In this document: one piece after another, positions 16,412 through 25,363 of the stretch
Layout: each line of letters begins with the position of its first letter
Position numbering within the stretch: position 1 is the first letter of the stretch
Assembly: GCA_002435755.1 (NCBI GenBank)
Contig: DIYH01000049.1
Span: 1-64,000 of the forward strand
Reading direction: 5' to 3'
DNA from: Flammeovirgaceae bacterium UBA6059
Lineage (GTDB): Bacteria > Bacteroidota > Bacteroidia > Cytophagales > Cyclobacteriaceae
DNA length: 64,000 nt
Translations under genes and position numbers: made by a program
The notes under the pieces: model-generated
Database searches by the model: none
What the model saw: the letters and a program-made list of their open reading frames with translations, nothing else
Told to the model about the DNA's origin: nothing

Positions 16412-16963
16412 CTAATGATCATCCCTTTTCCTGGCATTGATCCTGTAAGTCAAGTCCCAGGATTCACCACTATCCAAAGATTGGTAAACTAGTTTTTGAT
16501 AGTGATCACTTGAGATGATCCGGTCAACTGTTTTGATATCGAAAGCTTCCTTGCCACTATAGCCTCCGGGCACCATGGTGATCATCTCACTGTCCACCTG
16601 TTCCACGGTGAACTCATGCCACCGCTGTGCATCCGCATTGAGGAAAAGAGCACGCCACTTTTTCTCGGTTACGTCATACGTTCTGATATCAGTAGAGAAG
16701 AATCCATTGGTAGCAGTAAATTCCGTCTGAAAGGTCTTGTGGTCTTGCAGAAAACGGCCCGTGACTTCAGACTCAAAGTCAAGTCTGACCAGTTGTCCTT
16801 CTTGCATCATCTCTATCTCGTTACTCCAAACTCCTCGGTAGTACTCCATCTGCGTTAGCTCCGGAATGGAAGGGTCAGCATAACCATAGTCATACTGTGC
16901 TACACAGGTCGAACTACAAAAGAAAAAAATCAGAATTGCTATCATCTTGTTTATAGTCTTCAA
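16412..16963 (-). CDS. Secreted lipocalin-like protein of unknown function
   Basis: A 183-residue protein. The TTG at 16963 gives a proper signal peptide (MKTINKMIAILIFFF..CVAQ, Lys at 2 and 6). The first ATG (16945) would remove both lysines, so TTG is favoured. The mature part has repeating beta strands (YYRGVWSNEIEMM, VTGRFLQDHKTF, KKWRALFLNADAQRWHEFTV, SWDLTYRINARKR) like DUF1579 and other lipocalin-like secreted proteins. It is transcribed alone; the nearest promoter region also faces the Crp-like gene at 17181. Confidence 0.55.
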   Translation of the reverse strand: MKTINKMIAILIFFFCSSTCVAQYDYGYADPSIPELTQMEYYRGVWSNEIEMMQEGQLVRLDFESEVTGRFLQDHKTFQTEFTATNGFFSTDIRTYDVTEKKWRALFLNADAQRWHEFTVEQVDSEMITMVPGGYSGKEAFDIKTVDRIISSDHYQKLVYQSLDSGESWDLTYRINARKRDDH

Positions 16964-17180
16964 TCATGCAAGATACTAGTTCATGAGACGGCCATGATTG
17001 CAAAGCTTCAAGCCGATAAATCATCGCAGTAACCTGAATGCTCCTCTGTACCAACAGATGCTAACAGAGCATATACAGTACAAAACAGTTGGCCTTCGTT
17101 CATTCCCCGATTGGGCTTCTGATAAGATGATCGCTACTTTAGCAAGACGTTCTTCCTAAGTGACAAGCTTGAAGTGCTGT

Positions 17181-17756
17181 ATGAGAACTAGTCTGAAAGA
17201 GTTTATCTCCCAATATGTCAACTTCGATGATGCTGAATTAGAAGACATTACTTCTAGGTTTCAAGTTAAGGCGGTCAGAAAAAACAATCATCTGTTTAGA
17301 CAAGGTGATATCTGTAAAGATCTTGTCTTCGTGGAAAAAGGCTGTTTACGGTTATACTATCTCAAAGAAGGTGTCGAGGTATCAGTTTGGTTTGCCTTTG
17401 GGGGATCATCTGCTATTGATATCTATAGTTTCATAAGCGGAAAGCCTTCTAACTATTTCCTACATGCTATAGAAGATACTGAAGTACTTTATCTCCCTAA
17501 AACAGCGCTTAATGAACTTTACAATTATCAACCAAAAATGCAGGAGATGATGCGAAACTTTTGGGAAGATGTAATCCTCAACCTCATCAGTAGGTTTACA
17601 GCCCTTCAAAAGGACTCAGCAGAGAAACGATATCTGGATTTGCTCAACAAACCCGGTTATCTACAAAGCATTCCTCAAAAATACCTGGCCTCCTTCATCG
17701 GGATCACTCCAACCTCACTTAGTCGAATAAGAAAGCAAATACGGAAAATGGATTAG
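17181..17756 (+). CDS. Crp/Fnr-like transcriptional regulator
   Basis: About 191 residues from the ATG at 17181; an upstream GTG at 17160 is in frame but less likely. There is a cNMP-binding-type beta-roll (LFRQGDICKDLVFVEKGCLRLYYL) and a C-terminal helix-turn-helix with recognition helix FIGITPTSLSRIRKQIRK. It precedes the PaiB-like gene by 83 bp on the same strand and probably controls it. A sequence like half of operators A and B (GTACAAAACAGTT) lies about 100 bp upstream. Confidence 0.85.
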   Translation: MRTSLKEFISQYVNFDDAELEDITSRFQVKAVRKNNHLFRQGDICKDLVFVEKGCLRLYYLKEGVEVSVWFAFGGSSAIDIYSFISGKPSNYFLHAIEDTEVLYLPKTALNELYNYQPKMQEMMRNFWEDVILNLISRFTALQKDSAEKRYLDLLNKPGYLQSIPQKYLASFIGITPTSLSRIRKQIRKMD

Positions 17757-17839
17757 TTGTCATAGGGTAACTTTTTTCTTGTCTATCATTTGAAGCTTTC
17801 GGTGCTTTTAAAATGGTAAGTACAACTAAATCAAAAAAC

Positions 17840-18487
17840 ATGTATAATCTCCCCTATCACAAAGAACAAAACGAACAAGTTGTTAAAGAATTCATTCACC
17901 AGCATCCATTTGCTTTCTTGACAGGATGTGACGCTCAAAGAAAGCCAGTAGCTACCCAAGTGCCTGTCTTCATGGAGGAGAGAAATTGCCGAAAAATATT
18001 AAGTGGTCACATCATGAAAAATACCGATCATCATAAAGCCTTTTTACAAAATCAAGATGTGCTTACTGTTTTCACTGGACCACACGTCTACGTAAGTGGT
18101 ACATGGTATAATGATCCTCGTATGCCTTCTACATGGAACTATATGAGTGTACACGTCAAAGGTAAAATACGATTCCTGGATGACGTCTCTCTAAAAGAGG
18201 CACTTCAAAAGACCTCTCTTCATTTTGAAAACAATAATGAGCACTCAACCACTGTTTTCAATAATCTTCATGAGAACTTTAAACAAGGGGTACTACATGC
18301 AGTAGTAGCTTTTGAAATTGAGATAGAAGAAATCGATACTGTTTTCAAACTGAGCCAAGACAGAGATGTGAGAAGCTACCACAATATCATTGACCGGCTT
18401 CATCAGCAAGGTGAGGGCGGCAAAATGATCGCAAGTGAAATGGAAAAACGAGCCAATGAACTCTTTCCTGATGGGCCTAAAAATTGA
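17840..18487 (+). CDS. PaiB-type FMN-binding negative transcriptional regulator family protein
   Basis: About 215 residues from the ATG at 17840, which aligns with the usual start of the family (MYNLPYHKEQN); an ATG at 17813 would add nine residues. The split-barrel flavin-binding fold is seen in PFAFLTGCD, ILSGHIMKNTDHHKAF, VFTGPHVYVSGTWY and STWNYMSVHVKGK, which is the family core. B. subtilis PaiB represses sporulation and protease genes, but many members are probably FMN or haem oxidoreductases. The linked Crp-like gene suggests a small stress-response module. Confidence 0.88.
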   Translation: MYNLPYHKEQNEQVVKEFIHQHPFAFLTGCDAQRKPVATQVPVFMEERNCRKILSGHIMKNTDHHKAFLQNQDVLTVFTGPHVYVSGTWYNDPRMPSTWNYMSVHVKGKIRFLDDVSLKEALQKTSLHFENNNEHSTTVFNNLHENFKQGVLHAVVAFEIEIEEIDTVFKLSQDRDVRSYHNIIDRLHQQGEGGKMIASEMEKRANELFPDGPKN

Positions 18488-18682
18488 TCTGCGACTCAGT
18501 CTTGTGACCATATAGAGACAGTCTTATAAGAGACCGGGTTCAATGACCACTTGATACTTGTTGCTTTACACCAGATTTCTCTTTGAATCGAAATTCGAAA
18601 TTAAACCTAGACCCATATTGATGATAAAAAGCTCGGGCCTCTTTCTTCAATTCGGCTATCTTCAATAAAAACTACCAATACA

Positions 18683-20101
18683 ATGTCGAGGCTTTTTCAA
18701 CTGCTCTGTCTTTTAGGTTTCACTTTTCAATTGAAGGCCCAGACCTCCCTTTCGGAAGAGACCCAATCCTATGTAGCCCAGCCAAGGGGCCACTATGTCC
18801 TACAAAATCTGACCATCCTCGATGGTACAGGCAGTGCGGCAGTAACTAACCAGGACATCCTAATCAAGGATGAGACCATCATGGCTGTAGGTGAAGACCT
18901 GTCTGTACCTGATGGAGCTACCGCAATAGACCTCACGGGCAAAAGTGCCATGCCAGGCATGGTGATGCTGCATGAGCACTTGTTTTACCCCAAGACCACT
19001 CCTGGAGGACCATATGGACTGGATCAGATGACTTACTCCTTTCCTAAGCTATATCTGGCCGGTGGTGTCACAACTATGCGCACAGCCGGTAGCATCATGC
19101 CCGCCGCTGACGTCAATATCAAAAAAGCCATTGAACGAGGAGATAAGCCTGGCCCAAAAATAGACGTCACCACTCCACATATCGATAGAGAGGGGACAGG
19201 CGTTTTTGAGCTAGCCACGATTAACTCCAGCGCTCATGCGGCGGATGCGGTCAACTTCTACGCTGATATGGGCTGCACCTCCGTTAAGGTTTACAACTTC
19301 ATCACAAGGGAGGACCTGAGCGCCATCATCGATGTAGCACATGCCAGAGATATGAAGGTCACTGGTCATATCTGCTCCATCACGTATAGAGAGGCAGCTG
19401 ACCTGGGTATTGATAACCTGGAACATGGGTTTTATTCCACAGCAGACTTTATTCCTGATAAGGAAGAAGATATATGCCATCCCTTTAAAATGAGGAATGC
19501 CTTACTCGCAACCGGTGTTGATGGAAAAATCGTTGCTGACCTCATCGATCATCTTGTTAAAGCAGAAGTCGCGCTTACCTCCACTATCAATGTCTTTGAG
19601 CCTTACACGGATCGTGAAGTAGTACCTGGAGGTGGTATTGACGCACTTTTTCCACCGGCTAAAGAGAAAGTGTTCAAACGTTGGGCAAGTAAGCAAGGTA
19701 AGGACTCCATAGATTATTTGCTATTCAACAAAGCCAAAGTCTGGGAAAAGCAATTCTACGATGTAGGAGGTCTTCTGGTGGCGGGTACCGATCCCACCTA
19801 TGATGGACGAATCGTTGCTGGCTATGCCAACATGCGGCTATTGGAGCTTTTCGTGGAGATGGGCTTTACGATTCCGGAGGCCATTAAAATATGTACACTT
19901 CATGGTGCGAAATACCTTGAGCAGGATAATACTATTGGTACCATTGCTAAGGATAAGATCGCAGATCTGCTTATCCTTGATAAAGACATCAGCAGGGACA
20001 TTTCAGCCATTCGGTCTATCAATATGGTTATCAAGAATGGTATTGGTTATGATTCTGGTAAGCTCTTCAAGGCTGCTGAAGGCTATGTGGGGATCAGGTG
20101 A
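18683..20101 (+). CDS. Secreted amidohydrolase (imidazolonepropionase-like metal-dependent hydrolase)
   Basis: A 472-residue protein with a signal peptide (LFQLLCLLGFTFQLKAQ) and a full amidohydrolase fold. The urease-type beta-sandwich is YVLQNLTILDGTG, with a metal His pair in MVMLHEHLF, a probable bridging Lys in CTSVKVYNF, later histidines in KVTGHI and NLEHGFYS, the metal Asp in VAGTDPTYDG, and the final sandwich DLLILDKDI. It acts in the periplasm on an unknown amide or ester; cyclic imidases, prolidases and aryldialkylphosphatases are relatives. It stands alone on the plus strand and converges with the AraC gene ending at 20202. Confidence 0.85.
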   Translation: MSRLFQLLCLLGFTFQLKAQTSLSEETQSYVAQPRGHYVLQNLTILDGTGSAAVTNQDILIKDETIMAVGEDLSVPDGATAIDLTGKSAMPGMVMLHEHLFYPKTTPGGPYGLDQMTYSFPKLYLAGGVTTMRTAGSIMPAADVNIKKAIERGDKPGPKIDVTTPHIDREGTGVFELATINSSAHAADAVNFYADMGCTSVKVYNFITREDLSAIIDVAHARDMKVTGHICSITYREAADLGIDNLEHGFYSTADFIPDKEEDICHPFKMRNALLATGVDGKIVADLIDHLVKAEVALTSTINVFEPYTDREVVPGGGIDALFPPAKEKVFKRWASKQGKDSIDYLLFNKAKVWEKQFYDVGGLLVAGTDPTYDGRIVAGYANMRLLELFVEMGFTIPEAIKICTLHGAKYLEQDNTIGTIAKDKIADLLILDKDISRDISAIRSINMVIKNGIGYDSGKLFKAAEGYVGIR

Positions 20102-20201
20102 CTCTGGCAATTTAGTTGATACAATGCCTGCAAGTTGAATATGTATATACTACTTACCATTGAAGTGGTGACTTTTAGAGCATGTTATTGCCTATAGACC
20201 T

Positions 20202-21209
20202 TCAAACCAATACCGGATGTGCAATACGCTCAGGATGTCGGACCAACTCAGAAGGCGGGCATCCGTAAAGCCTCTTCGCTGCGTTATACATGCTGACCCT
20301 ACTGTTAAAGCCGATCTGCATAGCAATGGCTTCTATTGACAGACGATCAAATTCAACCTCTGATAACCGAGATAGCTCCTTAAAACGCAAACCATTGATA
20401 TAGTCAGTGAAGCTTTGGTGATGCCCCCTGTTGATCACTCTTGATATTTCATTCTTACTTACTCCAAGTTGCTTGGAAAGCTCTGCCAGGGTCAGATGAG
20501 ACCGCAGATAGAACTTCTTATCATTCATCTCCTCCTCTACGTATTGGAGCAACCTTGCATCTTCCTCAGTCCATTCTTCTTCTGTCTTAGCATTGATCGT
20601 ATAGTCAAGTAAAGACTTGTGTCGGTGCGAGATATTGACCCAGCGATAGGTGAAGTAAAAACAGAGCGTCGACCACATGATAACTACCTGCTTACAAAAG
20701 CAGTCTACCGCCAGATAATCAAATAGTCCAACCTGCTCAAACAGCATGTTCACCCCGCTGAGCACAAAAGATAAGATCAGTATGATCCAAACAAACCTGG
20801 ATTTGGCATCATCCTGAGGATACAAACGTATCATGAAATGAATGATAAAGATCAGTGCTAACGTCTCGACTATAGCCCAGGCATATCCTGTAATATATGA
20901 AGCCAGCGTAATCATCTCAAGAATGGCTAACATGCCCCAGTCTACATAAGGCTTCATTGGTCTACCACTGATCCAAAAAAGGGTGAGCGGATGCAACAGA
21001 TGTACAGTATGAAAATAATAGGACCATCTTGGAGTAGGTCCATCCAGGTACCACAATGCGTACAACTGACAAGTAGTAATCACAACAACCACTAAAAATG
21101 GTATGATGCGCCTCAGGTCCTTGTATCGATCTGCCCAAAGCACCTGTATCAACAGGAAGCTAAACTGGATAATAGCCAGTGCAATAAAGAACTGATAAAA
21201 ATCAACCAT
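20202..21209 (-). CDS. Membrane-bound AraC family regulator (six to seven helices plus HTH)
   Basis: The ATG at 21209 overlaps the stop of the upstream AraC gene by 8 bp, so translation is coupled; longer in-frame extensions lie inside that gene. The protein has about 335 residues, with six to seven hydrophobic segments over residues 1-210 (FFIALAIIQFSFLLIQV, IIPFLVVVVITTCQLYAL and others). An AraC domain follows (about 235-325: LTLAELSKQLGVSKNEISRVIN, IEAIAMQIGFNSRVSMYNAAK). The membrane part resembles a sensor, with DNA binding in the cytosol. It is the third gene of the LuxR-AraC-AraC operon. Confidence 0.85.
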   Translation of the reverse strand: MVDFYQFFIALAIIQFSFLLIQVLWADRYKDLRRIIPFLVVVVITTCQLYALWYLDGPTPRWSYYFHTVHLLHPLTLFWISGRPMKPYVDWGMLAILEMITLASYITGYAWAIVETLALIFIIHFMIRLYPQDDAKSRFVWIILILSFVLSGVNMLFEQVGLFDYLAVDCFCKQVVIMWSTLCFYFTYRWVNISHRHKSLLDYTINAKTEEEWTEEDARLLQYVEEEMNDKKFYLRSHLTLAELSKQLGVSKNEISRVINRGHHQSFTDYINGLRFKELSRLSEVEFDRLSIEAIAMQIGFNSRVSMYNAAKRLYGCPPSELVRHPERIAHPVLV

Positions 21210-21789
21210 CGAGAGAATTGAAATAGTGAGTAGGACTAAGCCCCGTATGTTTTTTGATCGACCTAAAGAAAGTCTGACGGTTGCTAAACCCTGATGCCTT
21301 GGCCAACTCATCCATCAGCTTTGGCGATTGTCTATAGAGCTCTGATGCATGCGTCACACGAAGATGATTGATATAGTCTTTGAAAGACGTATAGCCATCA
21401 CGTTTAACCCGAGAAGTGATTATCTCAGATCGAACGCCAAGTTCGGTGGCAACATCTTCCAATGTAAGGTTTGGGTTAAGAAACAATTGTTTGCTATTGA
21501 TCACTCCAAGGTCCATGCTATCACGATGAACCGATATGCGTTTTCGTCCTGTATCCTTCATCATCCAAAATAGGACGATATAGATAATGATCGAAAAGAC
21601 TAATCCTGGCAGCACAAGGTGATCTCCTATTGTTAAAACACTGTAGTTGGCCCAAAACCGTGCTACTAGCACAGAGAAATTGATCACGCTCAGAAGCCTG
21701 ACGGTCCTCAGTAGTTCCAATTGTTTCGACCTCACGAGAAAACTCATAATGCCGCTATGTACCATAAGCGCGAACACAAACACGTACAT
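21202..21789 (-). CDS. Short membrane-bound AraC family regulator
   Basis: About 195 residues. The first ATG is at 21789; a TTG at 21795 is possible. Only about three hydrophobic helices precede the AraC domain (LTLEDVATELGVRSEIITSRV, DELAKASGFSNRQTFFRSIKKHTG), against six or seven in its downstream partner, so it may be a shortened version. The start lies 27 bp past the LuxR gene stop and the end overlaps the next AraC gene by 8 bp. Heterodimer formation with the second AraC protein is possible but only inferred. Confidence 0.75.
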   Translation of the reverse strand: MYVFVFALMVHSGIMSFLVRSKQLELLRTVRLLSVINFSVLVARFWANYSVLTIGDHLVLPGLVFSIIIYIVLFWMMKDTGRKRISVHRDSMDLGVINSKQLFLNPNLTLEDVATELGVRSEIITSRVKRDGYTSFKDYINHLRVTHASELYRQSPKLMDELAKASGFSNRQTFFRSIKKHTGLSPTHYFNSLDG

Positions 21790-21816
21790 AAACAAACCAG
21801 ATCGAGTCTGCCTTTA

Positions 21817-22443
21817 TCATATCCATCTATTTTCTTTGGCTACCCTTAGTGCATCGCTCTTTGAGTGTACCTTGAGTTTTGAGTAGATATTCTTGAGATG
21901 GGACTTTGTAGTTTCTTTTGAGATATACAGGTCAAAGGCCACTTCGCTGTATGTTTTTCCTTCAGAGAACAGTTCAAGCACCTGTCTTTCACGATTGCTT
22001 AAGGGTGAATACATGTTCTTGCGAAGGAAACCCACCAATATCTTGGACACCTCAAGGCTCATGGGAGCACCTCCCTGTCTCATGTCCTCGAGTGCTTCTA
22101 GTATCTCGATTGACTTGGCATTTTTAAGAATATAGCCGCCCGCTCCTGCACGGAACGAATCCATGATCAACTCCCTGTCTTTGAGTTCAGTAAAAACTAA
22201 CACTTCAGCCTCAGGCAGCTTTCTTTTGATCTCAGATATGCACTCAATACCCGTGTCTCCTCCTTGATCAACATCCATGATCAATACCTTGGGATTCAAT
22301 TTGATAAGATGTGGGGCAAGCTCATCGTAGCTAGCGAATGCACCGACTACCTCATACGCCTGAAGCCCATCAATGATCATATGATAACTCGTCCGGAGGA
22401 GTTCATTCCTCTCCACAATGCATATTTTAGTCTTGTACAGCAT
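21817..22443 (-). CDS. NarL/LuxR-type response regulator
   Basis: A 208-residue protein: receiver domain (about 1-125) and LuxR helix-turn-helix (about 145-205: LSNRERQVLELFSEGKTYSEV, YISKETTKSHLKNIYSKL). The phosphoacceptor Asp57 (VLIMDVDQGG) and the conserved Lys (GGYILKNA) are present. The acidic pair that coordinates Mg2+ is replaced by Glu-Arg (CIVERNELL), so phosphorylation chemistry may be changed. No histidine kinase is nearby. It is the first gene of a three-regulator operon, just downstream of the terminator of the SusC/D operon. Confidence 0.88.
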   Translation of the reverse strand: MLYKTKICIVERNELLRTSYHMIIDGLQAYEVVGAFASYDELAPHLIKLNPKVLIMDVDQGGDTGIECISEIKRKLPEAEVLVFTELKDRELIMDSFRAGAGGYILKNAKSIEILEALEDMRQGGAPMSLEVSKILVGFLRKNMYSPLSNRERQVLELFSEGKTYSEVAFDLYISKETTKSHLKNIYSKLKVHSKSDALRVAKENRWI

Positions 22444-22578
22444 GATCTTTTTTGATCAATACTACCACTGTATGGGGGTACAAAACCACCCCTATTCGAT
22501 CTTATTGGTCAAAATTGACACTTTGCAACATGACGCAAGGTTAAAATTCACATTGTGTTACATGATCACTGAGGTATG

Positions 22579-22636
22579 CGAAAAAGGAAAAAGCCTTTCT
22601 GGTTTGTTCACAAGATGATCACTTACCAGAAAGGCC
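22579..22636 (-). terminator. Intrinsic terminator of the SusC/SusD operon
   Basis: On the minus strand an 11-bp perfect stem, GCCTTTCTGGT (22593-22603 on plus) paired with ACCAGAAAGGC (22625-22635), is followed by CTTTTTCCTTTTT. It sits 28 bp past the stop of the last lipoprotein gene. The loop is long (21 nt), but stem and T-tail are clear. It separates the SusC/D transcript from the LuxR-AraC-AraC operon. Confidence 0.7.
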
Positions 22637-22663
22637 AATTGCTTGACTTATCTACTGCTCAGA

Positions 22664-23626
22664 CTAGTTTGAAAAGAGTCCTTCAGGCCAGGTGTTACCA
22701 TCGGTTCGCGTTAGAACAGTAGTAGCACCATCTCCAAAGGTATTGGTCCAGTTAAATGAGATAGACAAACCATCGTCACTGACTGATAGCCCAGTGAGCT
22801 CATAAGTATCGCTATACTGATCGGCAGTGTCATCATACTCCATCAGCTCACAAGTGTCCACGAGTTTTGGTCCTATAGCGGGATCATCTCCGTACAACTC
22901 AGCGAACAAACCAAAACTGGCATCATCAAGCGTATAGACACCAACCGCCTCGGACACTAAGGTTCCTGATCCTGTGACAGGACCCGGTGAACTTGCTCCG
23001 TCACCAGATACTAAGTTGGTGGTGCTGTAATCGTAAGTACCAGCCAAAGGAGATTCACATACCACATCAATCGCAAAAAAGCAGAACTCACCCTCAGGAG
23101 TGAACCCTCCACACCAATCAGAGCCCGGAGTAGTGAGCTTTCTGACTTCACCAGAATTATTCGCATCAATAGTATACTCATAGGTGATCACAAACTGATC
23201 TCCTCCATCGATTTGATCTTCTGTAAGTCCTAGCATATTCAACAGATCCGCGGAACTGAACAAAAGATCCATTGGCATTTCTGCTTCTGAAACATTGGTT
23301 ATTTCCACTGGTCCAAGTCTACCAGCAGTACCATTGTAAGAGAGTAGCAAGGTAGCATCAATCAATGATGATGAACTTCCACTCCTACCAACAAAGAATG
23401 GATGACCATCAGTCGAACCATCATAGTTCTCATAATCAAACGTGAATGAGAACGACTCGTTCTCCAAGTCCTGAAGGATAAAGCTGGCATCTGATACATT
23501 CGTGGCTTTTAAAGTCACTGGGGTCACAAAATCAGGATGCCTTACATTATCATCATTCACACAAGATATTAGCATCAGGCAACTCAATAGGGATGCCCAT
23601 AATGTAGATCTATATAGCTTATTCAT
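22664..23626 (-). CDS. SusE/F-position surface lipoprotein (third gene of the SusC/D operon)
   Basis: The start at 23626 gives a lipoprotein signal (LLSCLMLISC). The mature protein (about 300 residues) is acidic and beta-rich with internal repeats of sandwich-like strands, a paired-Cys region (DWCGGFTPEGEFCFFAID) and a C-terminal half starting SPLAGTYDYSTTN that looks like a separate small beta domain of the SusC-linked lipoprotein type. It is probably an outer-surface ligand-binding lipoprotein that delivers substrate to the SusC/D complex. It starts 20 bp after the SusD stop. The ligand is unknown; no enzyme motif is seen. Confidence 0.7.
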   Translation of the reverse strand: MNKLYRSTLWASLLSCLMLISCVNDDNVRHPDFVTPVTLKATNVSDASFILQDLENESFSFTFDYENYDGSTDGHPFFVGRSGSSSSLIDATLLLSYNGTAGRLGPVEITNVSEAEMPMDLLFSSADLLNMLGLTEDQIDGGDQFVITYEYTIDANNSGEVRKLTTPGSDWCGGFTPEGEFCFFAIDVVCESPLAGTYDYSTTNLVSGDGASSPGPVTGSGTLVSEAVGVYTLDDASFGLFAELYGDDPAIGPKLVDTCELMEYDDTADQYSDTYELTGLSVSDDGLSISFNWTNTFGDGATTVLTRTDGNTWPEGLFSN

Positions 23627-23645
23627 AATTATCATGTTTTAGCGG

Positions 23646-25352
23646 TCAAAACCGGTCAGGGTAGTTATTATCATCCCAGAAAATGGGTGTCTGAAACCAG
23701 ACTACCTGATCAGGGTCAGGAGCGTTAGGATTCGTAGCTAATTCACTCTGTGGGAAAGGTATCCGGCGTGGATAAGTATTTACAGGCTGGATGGACATCC
23801 TGGCCGTAAGATTGTTTGCCGACCTTACGAAGGGAAGTTTCGTCCTGCGCAGGTTGATAAACGACTCAATGGTGTTACCATAATTGGCAATATGCCACTG
23901 CTCCATCACAACATCCAGCTTAGTACCGGCATTATCTCCTGTACCACTGTCAGGAGAGGCATCATATCGCGCCATCACGGCACTAACGTAAGCTTCCACA
24001 TCGTTAGCAGTAGGTGCCAGAGCCGCATTGAAGTTGTTAGCTGTACTACCATAAGCCATCACATCTTCGATAGAAGCTCGCAAGCCTGCTTCTATAAATG
24101 TCCGTGCGTCACCAGCAACACCCAGTCTAAGCACAGCTTCCGCTTTCATGAAGTTGGCCATAGCGTTGGTCATGATCGGGTAAATACCGGCTCCTGTTCC
24201 ATCACTTTGACCCACTGTCTTACCAGAACCATCGTCAAACATTCCACCGATAGGGTACGCACCATATGTGGTCCTTGAACCACCATCATTGGGGATACCC
24301 TGTCCGTCACCATGATCACGTCCTATATAGCCGTCACCCACATAGCCATAAGCACAAGTGACAAGCCATGTAGAAGGGTCATTATACCTTGAGCCGTATC
24401 CGAAACAAGGGAAGTCATCAGGGACCACTTTGCCAGTGGACACAGCATCTTCAAAAGATGTGATCTGCCTGTAGAAGTAATAGCGCATCCGCGGGTCTAC
24501 CAGGTCTGCTTCCTCGGGATTGCCATAAGACTTGTACATAGTGTACATGAGATAGTTGCTCATGTAAAAAGCCTTATTACTCTGATAGTGCAGCTGATAC
24601 ATCCTGTGTCGGTTTTCAGGAGCCAGTCCAGAGCCAAAGATGAAATCCGCATCATCATCATTGGAATCAATGACACCATCATTGATAGCCTGAGAAGCCA
24701 GGCCGGCATCACTGATGTTGAGCGCCATCTTTAGTTTGATGGTATTAGCAAACTTCACCCAGTTGTCTGTACTGCCGTTGTAGATGATGTCATTCAGTGG
24801 AGGTAGACCACCGGCCTGTAGCTCCTGGATCCCTTCATTGAGCAGCGAGAGTATCTTAGGGTATAATACATCACCACTCTCCCACTTAGGTGCATCCGGT
24901 CCTTCCGCCCCTAGCAAGGCTTCATCAAAAGGCGCATCACCCCAAAGGTCCACAAGCACTGTGAAAATGTAGGCCTTCAACACCTTTGCCATACCCGAGT
25001 GAGTAGTCAAAGGTGGGTCGACTAAAGGGGCATCATTGATAATACGCTGGGCATTGATCAAGGCATCAACGTACAGTTCTTCGTACCCTAGCGGAATCCC
25101 CCCGTCAGAGCCAAGATCATACTGCGTATCAGTACTCTCAATATTTTGACCTACAGCTGCCAACACATCAAATCGGTCAACCAATACATTGATCATACCG
25201 GTCTGCATCGATGGGACCAACAGTTCTATGTCCGGATCCACCGGATTGTTGGGATCATTGTTGATATCGAGCCAATCTCCGGAGCATGACGATATCAGCA
25301 GTACTACTGGCACGATCCAGAGCGTACGCAGTGCTTTTATATTTCGATTCAT
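23646..25352 (-). CDS. SusD/RagB family nutrient-binding lipoprotein
   Basis: A 568-residue lipoprotein with signal IVPVVLLISSC and an acidic start to the mature chain (GDWLDINNDPNNP), as in SusD_2-like proteins. TPR-like helical segments (LYVDALINAQRII, VLKAYIFTVLVDLWGDAPF) and the C-terminal PRRIPFPQSELATNPNAP are family hallmarks. SusD forms the surface lid of the SusC channel and captures oligosaccharides or peptides. It starts 12 bp past the SusC stop and is followed by the SusE-position lipoprotein. No glycoside hydrolase is encoded nearby, so the cargo is undetermined. Confidence 0.93.
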   Translation of the reverse strand: MNRNIKALRTLWIVPVVLLISSCSGDWLDINNDPNNPVDPDIELLVPSMQTGMINVLVDRFDVLAAVGQNIESTDTQYDLGSDGGIPLGYEELYVDALINAQRIINDAPLVDPPLTTHSGMAKVLKAYIFTVLVDLWGDAPFDEALLGAEGPDAPKWESGDVLYPKILSLLNEGIQELQAGGLPPLNDIIYNGSTDNWVKFANTIKLKMALNISDAGLASQAINDGVIDSNDDDADFIFGSGLAPENRHRMYQLHYQSNKAFYMSNYLMYTMYKSYGNPEEADLVDPRMRYYFYRQITSFEDAVSTGKVVPDDFPCFGYGSRYNDPSTWLVTCAYGYVGDGYIGRDHGDGQGIPNDGGSRTTYGAYPIGGMFDDGSGKTVGQSDGTGAGIYPIMTNAMANFMKAEAVLRLGVAGDARTFIEAGLRASIEDVMAYGSTANNFNAALAPTANDVEAYVSAVMARYDASPDSGTGDNAGTKLDVVMEQWHIANYGNTIESFINLRRTKLPFVRSANNLTARMSIQPVNTYPRRIPFPQSELATNPNAPDPDQVVWFQTPIFWDDNNYPDRF

Positions 25353-25363
25353 GATAGTTCTAA

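Noticed and set aside
17077..17089. Further copies of operators A and B near 17.08 kb and 22.48 kb
   Set aside because: GTACAAAACAGTT and GTACAAAACCACC match only one half-site and lack the second half-site 21 bp away.
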